13,726 nt of DNA, taken from assembly GCA_947455805.1 (NCBI GenBank), contig CANGSN010000035.1, positions 1-13,726 of the forward strand, in the 5' to 3' direction. Below are positions 1 to 8,222 of the stretch, in pieces. The stretch comes from Planctomycetota bacterium. Its GTDB lineage: Bacteria > Planctomycetota > UBA1135 > UBA2386. A model generated the notes under the pieces. The model was not told the DNA's origin. It saw only the letters and a program-made list of their open reading frames with translations, and ran no database searches. Position 1 is the stretch's first letter, and each line of letters starts with the position of its first letter. The position numbers and the translations under genes are program-made.

Positions 1-1
1 G

Positions 2-169
2 GCGACGGCGTCGGGCTCGTGGCTGCAGGTCGACGTCGACCTGGTGCGGCTGCGTCCGTTCCTCGGCGCCGACGGTGCGGACGGCGGCGGCGTGCGTCAC
101 GTCGCGATCACCGGCCGCACCACCACGAACGCGGTGCCGACGCTGCACTTCGACGCCGAACCGCGATGA
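2..169 (+). CDS. C-terminal end of an unidentified protein (5' truncated)
   Basis: Only the last 55 codons lie in the window. The frame is open from the first complete codon to a TGA that overlaps the ATG of the next gene by four bases (ATGA). The peptide alternates hydrophobic and polar residues (for example WLQVDVDLVRLRPFL and VRHVAITGRTTT), which suggests beta-strands in a soluble or exported domain. I do not recognise the family. The overlap suggests co-transcription and coupled translation with the exporter gene that follows. That the frame is coding is inferred from this overlap and from normal residue use. Confidence 0.6.
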   Translation, partial: ATASGSWLQVDVDLVRLRPFLGADGADGGGVRHVAITGRTTTNAVPTLHFDAEPR

Positions 170-1044
170 GCGAACGCCCGGCCGGGCGCGAACGCAGCGG
201 CGTCGTCCACATGGTGCACGCCGCGCTCTGGTTCGCGGTGATGAGCACGCTGGTCAAGCTGGCGAGCGAACGGCTGCCGACGATGCAGATCGTGTTCGCG
301 CGCGGCTTCGTCACGCTCGGCCTCGCCGCGGCGAGCCTCGCGCACGTGCGCAAGTCGCCGTTCGGCGGCCGCAGCGGCCTGCTGTTCCTGCGCGGCCTGA
401 TCGGCTCGTGCGCGCTGGTCTGCTTCTACGCGGCGGTCGTGCACCTGCCGCTCGCCGAGGCCACGGTCGTGCACCAGACGGCGCCGCTGTGGACCGCGCT
501 GCTGGCGGCGTGGCTGCTGCACGAACGGCTGCGCCCGCGCATCGTCACAGCGCTGCTCGGCGCGTTCGCCGGCGTGCTGATGATCGCGCGGCCGTCGTGG
601 CTGTTCGGCGGCGGCCCCGCCGCCCCGCTGCCGTGGGAGTTCGCGTTCGTGGCGCTGCTCGGCGCGATGCTGTCGGCGATCGCCTACGTGACCGTGCGGC
701 GCCTCGGCCGCACCGAGGATCCGCTGGTCGTCGTGTTCTGGTTCCCGCTGGTCACCGTGCCGATGACGGCGCCGTTCGCACTGCCGCAGTGGACGTGGCC
801 GACCTGGCAGGAATGGCTGCTGCTGCTCGGCATCGGCGCCTCGACGCAGATCGCGCAGGTCGAACTGACGCGCGGCCTCGTCAAGGAATCCGCCGGCCGC
901 GCCACCGCCGTCGGCTACCTGCAGGTCGCGTTCGCGACGCTGTTCGGAGCCGTGGTGTTCGGCGCCTTGCCCGATGCGTGGAGCTGGGCCGGCATGGCGA
1001 CGATCGTCGTCAGCCTCGCCGCGGCCGGGCGCCGCGGCGCGTAG
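166..1044 (+). CDS. EamA-family (drug/metabolite transporter) permease
   Basis: The 292-residue product is a polytopic inner-membrane protein of the DMT superfamily, with about ten hydrophobic helices in two halves (roughly residues 9-140 and 150-285). This is the usual length and architecture of EamA proteins, which export amino acids, metabolites or nucleotide precursors. Recognisable features are the first helix with A-L-W-F-A-V-M-S, the loop E-R-L-P-T-M-Q-I-V-F-A-R-G, and the repeat-end pattern A-P-L-W-T-A-L-L-A-A-W-L-L-H-E-R-L. The substrate cannot be read from sequence. The ATG at 166 was chosen over an upstream in-frame ATG at 19 because it overlaps the preceding stop as ATGA and the upstream extension is low-complexity and Arg-rich. 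No Shine-Dalgarno sequence is visible, so translation probably depends on coupling. Confidence 0.88.
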   Translation: MSERPAGRERSGVVHMVHAALWFAVMSTLVKLASERLPTMQIVFARGFVTLGLAAASLAHVRKSPFGGRSGLLFLRGLIGSCALVCFYAAVVHLPLAEATVVHQTAPLWTALLAAWLLHERLRPRIVTALLGAFAGVLMIARPSWLFGGGPAAPLPWEFAFVALLGAMLSAIAYVTVRRLGRTEDPLVVVFWFPLVTVPMTAPFALPQWTWPTWQEWLLLLGIGASTQIAQVELTRGLVKESAGRATAVGYLQVAFATLFGAVVFGALPDAWSWAGMATIVVSLAAAGRRGA

Positions 1045-1181
1045 CCGGCTCGGTCCCCGGACGTACCTCGTTCGGATCGAATCGCCGCGCGCCGCGTTCC
1101 GCCCGGCGCGAATGCCGACCGGATCGTCGGCGATCGTCGGACCGGGACTCCCGCATCCTCGCCACGCACGCGTCCCCGGCC

Positions 1182-1187
1182 TACGGT
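1182..1187 (+). promoter_or_regulatory. Candidate -10 hexamer TACGGT for the DjlA-like gene
   Basis: The 158-base gap between the EamA and DjlA-like genes contains TACGGT ending 15 bases before the ATG at 1203. That would place a transcript start about 8 bases before the start codon, giving a very short leader. It matches the TANNNT form of the -10 element. No clear -35 element is seen. The rest of the gap holds only a small imperfect direct repeat (about 1122-1140). Confidence 0.3.
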
Positions 1188-1202
1188 TGCGGGCCACGCG
1201 CG

Positions 1203-2105
1203 ATGTTCGATCGCTCCACGGCACGCTACTGGATCCTGCGCTTCCTGCTGGGCCTCGCCCTGCTGGCGGCCGCCGGCCTCGGCTTCGTGCAGCGCCTGCG
1301 CATCGCCGACCAGATGGGCCTGATGACGTTGCTGGTGGGCGTGATCGGCTTCCGCATCGCGTTCACGTCGACGGCGCCGATAGCGCGTGCACTGAATCGC
1401 CAACGCGTGCAGCAGCAGTGGAGCGAGCAGGCGAAGGACGCGTTCGCGCGCGCGTCGCTGCCGCGGCGCGTGCACTACCTGCTGACCGCGGTGGCCGCCG
1501 CCGACGGACCGGTGACCGAGGCCGAACGCTCGGTCGTGCGGCATTTCCTGCTCGAGCGCTTCGGCGGCCCGATCGCCGCCGACGAAGTGCGCCTGTGGGA
1601 GAGCCAGCCGCTCACCGTCGACGATCGCCGCGGACTCGCCGCCCGCATCGCCATCGGCCTCGACGACAGCGAACTCGACTCGCTGTTCTGCTGGTGCTGC
1701 CTCGTCGCCTTCGCCGACGACCGCTTCCGGCCCGACGAGCAGACGGCCCTGCGCGAAGTGGCGGAAGGCCTCGGCCTGCCGGCGGCGCGCGCCCGCATGC
1801 TGTTCCACCTGGCGCGCGCGCAGTTCCTCGCCGGCGATCGCCGCGGCGAACGCGCCGACTCCGCGGGTGCCGGTGGCGACAGCGGCAGCCGAACGAACGG
1901 CGCCGGCCGCAGCAGCCGCAGCGATGCGCTGGCGACGCTCGGCCTGCCCGCCGACGCGACCCCCGAACAGATCCGCAAGCGCCACCGCGAACTCGTTCGC
2001 CGCTTCCATCCGGACGCGCAGCCGAACCTCGGCCCGGTGGCGCAGCGCGAAGCGACCGAGCGCTTCACCGCGATCCAGCGCGCCTACGAGACGCTGATCG
2101 CCTGA
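1203..2105 (+). CDS. DjlA-like membrane-anchored J-domain co-chaperone (TerB-like + DnaJ domain)
   Basis: The 300-residue protein has three parts. Two hydrophobic helices (about residues 9-28 and 36-53) probably anchor it in the inner membrane. An alpha-helical central region (about 70-205) has two acidic turns (A-A-A-D-G-P-V-T-E-A-E and F-A-D-D-R-F-R-P-D-E), as in TerB/tellurite-resistance-type domains. A C-terminal J domain (about 240-300) carries the diagnostic HPD tripeptide at residues 269-271, needed to stimulate DnaK ATPase activity. A Ser/Gly/Arg-rich linker (about 212-239) joins the last two. This order matches DjlA, which recruits DnaK to the membrane. E. coli DjlA has one transmembrane helix, so the second helix differs. 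The ATG at 1203 starts just before the first hydrophobic segment. The frame stays open upstream but there shadows the EamA gene. Confidence 0.85.
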   Translation: MFDRSTARYWILRFLLGLALLAAAGLGFVQRLRIADQMGLMTLLVGVIGFRIAFTSTAPIARALNRQRVQQQWSEQAKDAFARASLPRRVHYLLTAVAAADGPVTEAERSVVRHFLLERFGGPIAADEVRLWESQPLTVDDRRGLAARIAIGLDDSELDSLFCWCCLVAFADDRFRPDEQTALREVAEGLGLPAARARMLFHLARAQFLAGDRRGERADSAGAGGDSGSRTNGAGRSSRSDALATLGLPADATPEQIRKRHRELVRRFHPDAQPNLGPVAQREATERFTAIQRAYETLIA

Positions 2106-2153
2106 CCGGCGAGGCGACGACGGCAAGCGCGTGCTCCGCGGCGATCGCGCGCC

Positions 2154-2159
2154 TACGCT
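2154..2159 (+). promoter_or_regulatory. TANNNT -10 element (TACGCT) positioned for a leaderless OsmC transcript
   Basis: TACGCT lies exactly 7 bases before the ATG at 2167, so transcription would begin at or within a base or two of the start codon. No Shine-Dalgarno sequence precedes this ATG, as expected for a leaderless mRNA. The hexamer matches the leaderless-promoter form known from high-GC bacteria. Its use here is inferred. Confidence 0.42.
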
Positions 2160-2166
2160 GCGGACC

Positions 2167-2577
2167 ATGGTCACCATCACCGCCACCTACCAAGGCGATC
2201 TCTGCTGCACCGCCGTGCACGGCCCGTCCGGCGCCAAGCTGCAGACCGACGCTCCCAAGGACAACGAAGGCCTCGGCCGCTTCTTCAGCCCGACCGACCT
2301 CGTTGCCACCGCGCTCGGCACCTGCATCCTGACGACGATGGGCATCGTCGCGCGCCGCCGCGGCATCGACCTCGCGGGCGCCGACATCACCGTCGAGAAG
2401 CACATGAACGCGACGCCGCGGCGCATCGGCCGCCTGCCGGTGCAAGTTCGCCTGCGCGGCAGCTACACCGACGAACAGAAGAAGGTGCTCGAGAACGCCG
2501 CGCACGGCTGCCCGGTGCACAAGAGCCTGCATCCCGACATCGACGCGACGATCACGTTCGTGTGGGAGAGCAACTAG
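2167..2577 (+). CDS. OsmC/Ohr-family protein (thiol-dependent peroxide reductase-like)
   Basis: The 136-residue product has the length and fold signature of OsmC-like proteins, cytoplasmic dimers that reduce organic hydroperoxides with a cysteine pair. The two cysteines are present: Cys53 in the A-L-G-T-C-I-L-T helix after the S-P-T-D-L-V-A motif, and Cys115 in H-G-C-P-V-H-K-S. These are the expected peroxidatic and resolving positions. The sequence resembles the YhfA/OsmC branch more than classical Ohr. An in-frame ATG at 2131 exists, but 2167 is preferred because it begins directly with the first beta-strand (M-V-T-I-T-A-T-Y) and a TACGCT hexamer sits 7 bases upstream. The gene appears to be transcribed on its own, with 61 bases to the preceding gene and 103 to the next. 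Confidence 0.9.
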   Translation: MVTITATYQGDLCCTAVHGPSGAKLQTDAPKDNEGLGRFFSPTDLVATALGTCILTTMGIVARRRGIDLAGADITVEKHMNATPRRIGRLPVQVRLRGSYTDEQKKVLENAAHGCPVHKSLHPDIDATITFVWESN

Positions 2578-2680
2578 CGGATCGCCGGGTTCGACCGGAC
2601 TCACCCGAAGCCGCGCCGAGGTCGAGCCGGCACGCTCGTCCCCCGCTGCCCTCGCCCCTCGACAGCACCTCGCGACCGCC

Positions 2681-4360
2681 ATGCCCCCGGCCACCGTGCC
2701 CACACGCACTCCCGACTCCGGCCTGCTCGCCGACGTCCGCTCGGGCTTCCTCGTCTTCCTGATCGCGCTGCCGCTGTGTCTCGGCATCGCGCTCGCCAGC
2801 GGCTTCCCGCCGATCGCCGGCATCCTGACCGCCGTCGTCGGCGGCATGGTGGCGACTCCGCTCGGCAGCGCGCGACTGACGATCAAGGGGCCGGCCGCCG
2901 GGATGATCGTCATCGTGATCGGCGCGGTGACCGAACTCGGGCAGGGCAACCTGGTCGACGGCTACCACCGCACCCTCGCGGTCGGCGTGGTCGCGGCCGC
3001 GATCCAGATCGTGCTCGCCTTGCTGCGAACGGCGACCATCGGCATCGCGATGTCGCCGTCCGTCGTGCACGGCATGCTCGCCGCGATCGGCGTCGTCATC
3101 ATCTCGAAGCAGGTGCACCAGGTTCTCGGCGTGAAGGTCGGCTCGTCGGATCCGCTGGTGCTGATCCAGCAGATCCCCGACAGCATCGCCGACGCCAATC
3201 CGGCGGCCGTGACGATCGGCCTGTCGGCGTTGCTGGTGCTGTTCCTCTGGCCCCTGCTGAAGGCGAAGTGGGCCCGGGCGATCCCTGCCCCGCTGGTCGT
3301 GCTCGCGTTGGCCGTGCCGATGGGCATGGCCTTCGACCTGACGCGCCAGCACGCGGTCCAGCTGTTCGGCAGCGAGTTCTGGGTCGGCCCGCAGTTGCTG
3401 GTGCAACTGCCGGCGCGGCTCGGCGAGGCGCTGCAGTTCCCCGACTTCTCGCAGATCCTGTCGGGCACGTCGATCAAGTACATCGCCATGTTCGCGATCG
3501 TCGGCACGATCGAGTCGACGCTCAGCTGCCTCGCCGTCGACGCGATGGATCCGGAACGGCGCGCCTCCAACCTGAACCGCGACCTGCTGGCGCTCGGCTG
3601 CAGCAACCTCGTGTCGGCCGCCCTCGGCGGCCTGCCGATGATCTCCGAGATCGTGCGCAGCCGTGCCAACATCGACGCGGGGGCGCGCTCCAGCCGGAGC
3701 AACTTCTTCCACGGTTTCTTCCTGCTCGCCTTCGTCGCAGCGGCGCCGTCGCTGCTGCAGAAGATCCCGCTCGCCGCCCTCGGTGCGATGCTCGTGTTCG
3801 TCGGCAGCAGGCTCGCGTCACCAAGCCACTTCAAGCAGGCCCTGCGCGTCGGCACCGACCAGTTCGTGCTGTTCCTCGGCACCATGGTCGTCACCCTGCT
3901 GACGGACCTGCTGGTCGGCGTCGCCTCCGGTCTCGCACTGAAGATCCTGCTGCACTGCCTGCGCGGGGCGTCGCTCCGCTCGATCTTCCGCCCGACGGTG
4001 ACGAGTGAGCGCGTGGGCGACGAACTGCGGATCGCGATCCAAGGCACCGCTTCGTTCCCGAGCATCCTGATCGTGCGCAGCCGGCTTCGCACCGCCGGCC
4101 CCGCGCTCGAGCGGATCGTCGTCGACCTGCGCCAGACCAGCCTCGTCGACCACACGTTCCTGTCGCGCCTGAAGGGCATGGCCGACGAAGTGCCCGGTGC
4201 GACGCTGGAGATCGTGGGCAAGGACGACCTGATCGCCATGTCGGGACATCCCGAGTCGTCGCTGGCCAGGAAGTCGCTCGTCGGAAGCCGGCGAGACCGC
4301 GGCGCGCCGTCCGGAGCCGACGCGCGGCGGGACGGTCGCTCGTCCGATTCGTCGCCGTGA
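2681..4360 (+). CDS. SulP-family anion transporter with C-terminal STAS-like domain (probable bicarbonate carrier)
   Basis: The 559-residue inner-membrane protein is the first gene of a four-gene operon. Its hydrophobic core (about residues 20-430) carries SulP/SLC26 hallmarks: F-L-I-A-L-P-L-C-L-G-I-A-L-A-S-G near the N-terminus, then G-S-A-R-L-T-I-K-G-P-A-A-G and G-G-L-P-M-I-S-E-I-V-R-S. The C-terminal cytoplasmic part (about 445-535) is a divergent STAS domain. V-D-L-R-Q-T-S-L-V-D-H-T at 481-492 replaces the usual D-S-S-G motif, and an H-P-x-S-x-x-A-R-K signature follows near 523-531. I associate this pattern with SulP proteins encoded beside carbonic anhydrases or other inorganic-carbon genes. 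A 28-residue Arg/Ser-rich tail of unknown role ends the protein. Genes for DabA and DabB directly downstream favour bicarbonate over sulfate as substrate, which is inference. The stop overlaps the GTG start of dabA by four bases. Confidence 0.87.
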   Translation: MPPATVPTRTPDSGLLADVRSGFLVFLIALPLCLGIALASGFPPIAGILTAVVGGMVATPLGSARLTIKGPAAGMIVIVIGAVTELGQGNLVDGYHRTLAVGVVAAAIQIVLALLRTATIGIAMSPSVVHGMLAAIGVVIISKQVHQVLGVKVGSSDPLVLIQQIPDSIADANPAAVTIGLSALLVLFLWPLLKAKWARAIPAPLVVLALAVPMGMAFDLTRQHAVQLFGSEFWVGPQLLVQLPARLGEALQFPDFSQILSGTSIKYIAMFAIVGTIESTLSCLAVDAMDPERRASNLNRDLLALGCSNLVSAALGGLPMISEIVRSRANIDAGARSSRSNFFHGFFLLAFVAAAPSLLQKIPLAALGAMLVFVGSRLASPSHFKQALRVGTDQFVLFLGTMVVTLLTDLLVGVASGLALKILLHCLRGASLRSIFRPTVTSERVGDELRIAIQGTASFPSILIVRSRLRTAGPALERIVVDLRQTSLVDHTFLSRLKGMADEVPGATLEIVGKDDLIAMSGHPESSLARKSLVGSRRDRGAPSGADARRDGRSSDSSP

Positions 4361-6927
4361 CGCCTCCACCCGGACACCGCGACGCCATCGCGGCAGGACG
4401 ACCGCCGGCCATCGCCGCCGTGGTGGCCCGCTGGGTCGAAGAATGTCGGCCGCTGCTGCCGATCCAGAACCCGCTGTGGGCGTTCGTCCACAACAACATC
4501 CTGCTGCACCTCGAGCAGAAGCCGTTCCTTCTGGCGGTGCGCGAAGCGGCGGCGCTCTACCGCGCGCGCCCGTTCGAGAGCGAAGCGTTCTTCCGCGGCC
4601 AGCTCGAACGCGGCCGCATCGACCGCCGCACGCTCGGCGAGGTGCTGCTGCGCGATTGGCCCCAGGATGCGCCGCGGCCGGCGAACGCCGAGGCCGCGGT
4701 GCAGGCGTTCCTTGCCGAGAGCACGCTCGGCGACGACGTGCCGCCGGTCGAACTGGTGCCGGGTCCTGCGGCCGAACACCTGGTTCGCTACTCGACGCGC
4801 GACCGGCCGCTGCAGGACTGGCTGGTGCCGCTGATCGCCAGCTACCTCGACCAGGGCCTGGCGCCGTGGCCGAACCCGTTCGCCAAGGAAGGGCTGTGGG
4901 CCTGCTTCGTCGCCACCGTGCAGAACACGCCGGCGATGGGCATGCCGTGGGCGAAGGAGCTGAAAGCGCGCCTGCAGAAGCACCTCGCCGCGCGCGCCGC
5001 CGTCGCCGACGTCGTGCACGCGGAAGCGACCGCGTATGGCGGCCCCGAGCGCGCGCAGGACTACTGCCTGCAGACGCTGTTCGTGCTGAAGGGCTGGTCG
5101 GGCATGGTGAACCGGATCGAGCAGGAACCGGCGGTGGCGCCGGGCGACGCGCCGGCGCTGCACCTGCAGGAGTGGCTCGCCATCCTGCTGGTGTCGATCC
5201 ACGCGCTCGACGACCACCTGCGGCAGGACCACCCATCGCACCAGGCACCGGTCTGGTCGCACCACACGCACGGCCTCGGTCGCCTCCACCGCTGGCAGCA
5301 GGCGTACGAACGCACGTTCGCCGGCGGGCTGCTGGCGACGCTCGAACGCGATCTGCGGCAGCCGATGCCCGCGGTCGGCAAGAAGGCGCAGCTGCTGGTC
5401 TGCATGGACGACCGCGAAGAGTCGTTCCGCCGTCAGCTCGAACGCCCGGAACTCGGCCTGCAGACGTTCGGCACGGTCGGCTTCTTCGGCATCGACATGC
5501 GCTTCCTGGCACTCGGCGCCGGCCGTCCGACGCGGCAATGCCCGCCGGTGGTCGAGCCGTCGCGCACGATCCGCGAACTGCCGGTCGACGAAGCCGGCCG
5601 CGAATGGGCGCGTGCACGCACCGCCGGCCAGTGGAGCGCGTCGCTGGCGATGATGCTGTACTTCCAGTCGCGCACGCTGCTGCGCGGCCTGCTGGTGTCG
5701 TTCGCCGCCGGTCTGCTCGCGTTCCTGCCGCTGGTGTTCAAGCTCCTGCTGCCGAGCCGCGTGCACCGCTTCCGCGCCCGCCTCCAGCGCATGGTGTTGC
5801 CGCGGCCGCGAACGCGCATCGACATCGACGGCGACGGCGGCTACTCGCCGAAGGAGCAGGTCGGCCTGGTGTGGTCGATCCTGCGGCCGTGCGGGCTCGA
5901 CCGCGACTTCGCCCCGTTGGTCGCCGTCGTCAGCCACGGCTCGACCACGGCGAACAACCCGCTGCGCCAGGCCTACGGCTGCGGCGCCTGCTCGGGCAAC
6001 CCCGGCCACCCGAACGCGCGCACGTTCGCGCTGCTGGCCAACCGCGCCGCGGTGCGCGCCGGCCTGCGCCAGCGCGGCATCGACATCCCGGACACGACGC
6101 TGTTCGTGCCCTACCACCACGACACGACGACCGACCAGGTCGAACTGCTCGACGCAGCCCTGGTGCCACCCGACCGGCTCGCCGCCGCCCACGAACTGCT
6201 GGCGACGATGCAGGGCTGCGCCAAGAAGAGTGCGGTCGAACGCTGCCGCCGGTTGCTGCCCGGCCGCACCGTCTCCGCGGCGCAGGCGTTCGAACACGTG
6301 CAGGATCGCGGCCACGACCTGGCGCAGCCGCGGCCCGAGTACGGCCACAACCGCGTCGCGGCCTGCATCGTCGGCCGCCGCCGCTGCACCATCCGCAGCA
6401 ATCTCGACCGTCGCAGCTTCCTGGTCAGCTACGACCCGACCGACGATCCGGACGGCACCGCACTGCGTGACGCGGTGCTCGGCACGGTGCCGGTCGCCGT
6501 CAACATCGCGATGGACTACTACTTCTCGCGCTGTGACAACGACGGCTTCGGCACCGGTTCGAAGCTGCCGCTGAACGTCGCGTCGCTGCTCGGCGTCATC
6601 ACCGGCAGCAAGAGCGACCTGCGCATCGGACTTGCCCGCCAGCAGGTCGAACTGCACGAGCCGATGCGCGTGCTGGTGCTGATGGAGGCCCCGCGCGCAC
6701 GCATCGAGAAGCTCGTGTTCGGCCACCCACGCCTGAAGCGCATGGTCGAAGGCCAGTGGATGCACCTCGGCCGCATCGACCCGGACACCGACGCGCTCGA
6801 GGTGTTCGTCGACGGCGCGTTCCGGCCGTGGCGCGAAGCGTGGCCGGAGTTCGGTCCGCTCGCCGACGGCGCCACCGCCGCGGTCTTCGATCCCGCCAAC
6901 GACCACGTGCTCGGAGGGATCGCATGA
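4357..6927 (+). CDS. dabA: DabA, zinc-binding inorganic-carbon uptake subunit (DUF2309/UPF0753)
   Basis: The 856-residue protein belongs to the DUF2309 family, whose characterised members (DabA) bind zinc in a beta-carbonic-anhydrase-like site. With membrane partner DabB they convert CO2 to bicarbonate using the ion gradient. All four expected ligands are visible with correct spacing: Cys349 and Asp351 in C-M-D-D-R-E-E-S, His527 in S-H-G-S-T-T, and Cys542 in Y-G-C-G-A-C-S-G. The Halothiobacillus DabA2 ligands, as I recall, are C351, D353, H524 and C539, with the same 15-residue His-Cys distance. The N-terminal family signature P-I-Q-N-P-L-W-A-F-V-H-N-N spans about residues 36-48. A hydrophobic stretch near 447-467 may contact the membrane or DabB. 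The start is GTG, overlapping the SulP stop as GTGA without a Shine-Dalgarno, so translation is probably coupled. The stop overlaps the dabB start as ATGA. Confidence 0.93.
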   Translation: MTPPPGHRDAIAAGRPPAIAAVVARWVEECRPLLPIQNPLWAFVHNNILLHLEQKPFLLAVREAAALYRARPFESEAFFRGQLERGRIDRRTLGEVLLRDWPQDAPRPANAEAAVQAFLAESTLGDDVPPVELVPGPAAEHLVRYSTRDRPLQDWLVPLIASYLDQGLAPWPNPFAKEGLWACFVATVQNTPAMGMPWAKELKARLQKHLAARAAVADVVHAEATAYGGPERAQDYCLQTLFVLKGWSGMVNRIEQEPAVAPGDAPALHLQEWLAILLVSIHALDDHLRQDHPSHQAPVWSHHTHGLGRLHRWQQAYERTFAGGLLATLERDLRQPMPAVGKKAQLLVCMDDREESFRRQLERPELGLQTFGTVGFFGIDMRFLALGAGRPTRQCPPVVEPSRTIRELPVDEAGREWARARTAGQWSASLAMMLYFQSRTLLRGLLVSFAAGLLAFLPLVFKLLLPSRVHRFRARLQRMVLPRPRTRIDIDGDGGYSPKEQVGLVWSILRPCGLDRDFAPLVAVVSHGSTTANNPLRQAYGCGACSGNPGHPNARTFALLANRAAVRAGLRQRGIDIPDTTLFVPYHHDTTTDQVELLDAALVPPDRLAAAHELLATMQGCAKKSAVERCRRLLPGRTVSAAQAFEHVQDRGHDLAQPRPEYGHNRVAACIVGRRRCTIRSNLDRRSFLVSYDPTDDPDGTALRDAVLGTVPVAVNIAMDYYFSRCDNDGFGTGSKLPLNVASLLGVITGSKSDLRIGLARQQVELHEPMRVLVLMEAPRARIEKLVFGHPRLKRMVEGQWMHLGRIDPDTDALEVFVDGAFRPWREAWPEFGPLADGATAAVFDPANDHVLGGIA

Positions 6928-8222
6928 CCCTCGACCGCCTGCTGTTCCCGCTGCTCGCGGTCGTGCTCGCCGGCCCGGCCCTGCTCGGCCTCGTGCTGCT
7001 CGCCGGACGCCAGCGCGCCAGCGTCTGGCAACCGCGCATCGCCGTGCTGCACAGCGTGCTGGTGGTCGCCGCCACGGCGCTGATCGCCGTCGCCTGGGCT
7101 CGCCACGGCGAAGGTGCGTTCGAAGACAAGCTGCCGCCGGTGCTGCACCTCGGCCACTACCAGTGGGTGCCGATGTTCCTCGTCGACGGCCACACCCTGC
7201 TCTACATGGTGCTCGTCGCGCTGGTCTACCCGGTCGTCGTGCGCTTCTCGCTGCCGTCGTTCCATCGCGAACCGGGCTCGGGCCGCTACTGGTTCCTGGT
7301 CACGCTGCTCGGCGCGTCCCTGTGGCTGCTGTGCGTCGCCGGCAATCTCGACACGCTGTTCGTCGCCTGGGAACTGGTCGGCGTCAGCTCGGTGATGCTG
7401 ATCGGCTTCTTCCACTCGCACGTGCGCGCGGCGCAGAACAGCCTGCGCGCGCTGGTCTACTACCGCCTCGGCGACTTCCTGATCCTGCTGGCCGCGGTGC
7501 TGATCCACCACACGTTCCCCGACCAGCGCTTCGCCGGCTTCGACCACGACGTGCATTCGCCCTACGCGCTGCCGGTGGCGCTGGCGCTGCTCGGCGGCAG
7601 CCTGGCGAAGTCGGCGCAGCTGCCGATGTCGCCGTGGCTGCACCGCGCGATGGAAGGCCCGGCCGCGTCGAGCGCGATCTTCTACGGCGCCCTGTCGGTG
7701 CACCTCGGGCCATTCCTGCTGCTGCGCACGCACGAACTGTGGCTGCCGTCGTGGACCGCCTGCTCGCTGATGTTCACCACCGGTCTGTCGACCGCGGTGT
7801 GGGCGACGCTGGTCGGCCGCACGCGGCCGGACGCGAAGACGGCGCTCGCGTACTCGACGATGGCGCAGATCGGCATCATGTACATGGAACTGGCGGTCGG
7901 CCTGCACACGCTGGTCGCGGTCCACCTGTTCGCGCACGCCGGCCTGCGCACGTGGCAGTTCCTGCGCTCGTCGTCGCTGATCCAGGACTTCCAGGACAAC
8001 CCGGTGTTCGCCGGCAGCGTCACGCTGCAGCGCCGCCTGTTCTTCGAACACGTGCTGCCGGTCTCGGTGCAGCGCCGCCTCTACCTGGCGGCGGTGCGGC
8101 TGTTCTGGATCGACGCGCTGCAGTGGCACCTGGTGGCGCGGCCGTTCCTCGGCCTGTTCCGGCTCATCGCGCGCGCCGAGGATGCGATCCTCGGCCGCAA
8201 GGGCCGCGGAGGTGCCGCGTGA
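6924..8222 (+). CDS. dabB: DabB, NuoL/MrpA-like ion-conducting membrane subunit
   Basis: The 432-residue polytopic membrane protein belongs to the proton-conducting transporter family of complex I NuoL and Mrp antiporters. It partners DabA and is thought to supply ion flux for vectorial CO2 hydration. Antiporter-core residues are present: Glu150 in V-A-W-E-L-V-G-V-S-S and Lys229 in S-L-A-K-S-A-Q-L-P-M-S-P-W, followed by M-E-G-P-A-A-S-S-A and F-Y-G-A-L-S-V-H-L-G. Further on, H-A-G-L-R-T-W-Q-F-L-R carries Arg where NuoL has the conserved Lys of the HxxxK helix; I recall this substitution as usual in DabB. The C-terminus is a NuoL-like amphipathic tail. At 432 residues it is shorter than NuoL (about 600). 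A ribosome-binding site GGAGG (6913-6917) lies 6 bases before the ATG, which overlaps the dabA stop. Confidence 0.9.
   Translation: MTLDRLLFPLLAVVLAGPALLGLVLLAGRQRASVWQPRIAVLHSVLVVAATALIAVAWARHGEGAFEDKLPPVLHLGHYQWVPMFLVDGHTLLYMVLVALVYPVVVRFSLPSFHREPGSGRYWFLVTLLGASLWLLCVAGNLDTLFVAWELVGVSSVMLIGFFHSHVRAAQNSLRALVYYRLGDFLILLAAVLIHHTFPDQRFAGFDHDVHSPYALPVALALLGGSLAKSAQLPMSPWLHRAMEGPAASSAIFYGALSVHLGPFLLLRTHELWLPSWTACSLMFTTGLSTAVWATLVGRTRPDAKTALAYSTMAQIGIMYMELAVGLHTLVAVHLFAHAGLRTWQFLRSSSLIQDFQDNPVFAGSVTLQRRLFFEHVLPVSVQRRLYLAAVRLFWIDALQWHLVARPFLGLFRLIARAEDAILGRKGRGGAA

Noticed and set aside
19..165. N-terminal extension of the EamA gene from an ATG at 19
   Set aside because: The extension is Arg-rich low-complexity sequence in the wrong frame of the preceding gene. 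The ATG at 166 overlaps the preceding stop as ATGA and gives the usual family length.
1122..1140. Short tandem repeat (GATCGTCGG twice) between the EamA and DjlA-like genes
   Set aside because: Two imperfect 9-10 base units are too little to call an operator or iteron in GC-rich DNA.
75..1202. Upstream extension of the DjlA-like frame
   Set aside because: It runs out of frame through the EamA gene and yields Arg/Ala-rich sequence. The membrane anchor begins right after ATG 1203.
2962..6906. Very long minus-strand open frame opposite SulP and dabA, and similar long antisense frames elsewhere
   Set aside because: The predicted peptides are Arg/Ala/His/Gln-rich low-complexity sequence with no domain signal, and they lie fully antisense to well-supported genes. 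Long antisense frames are a normal effect of very high GC.
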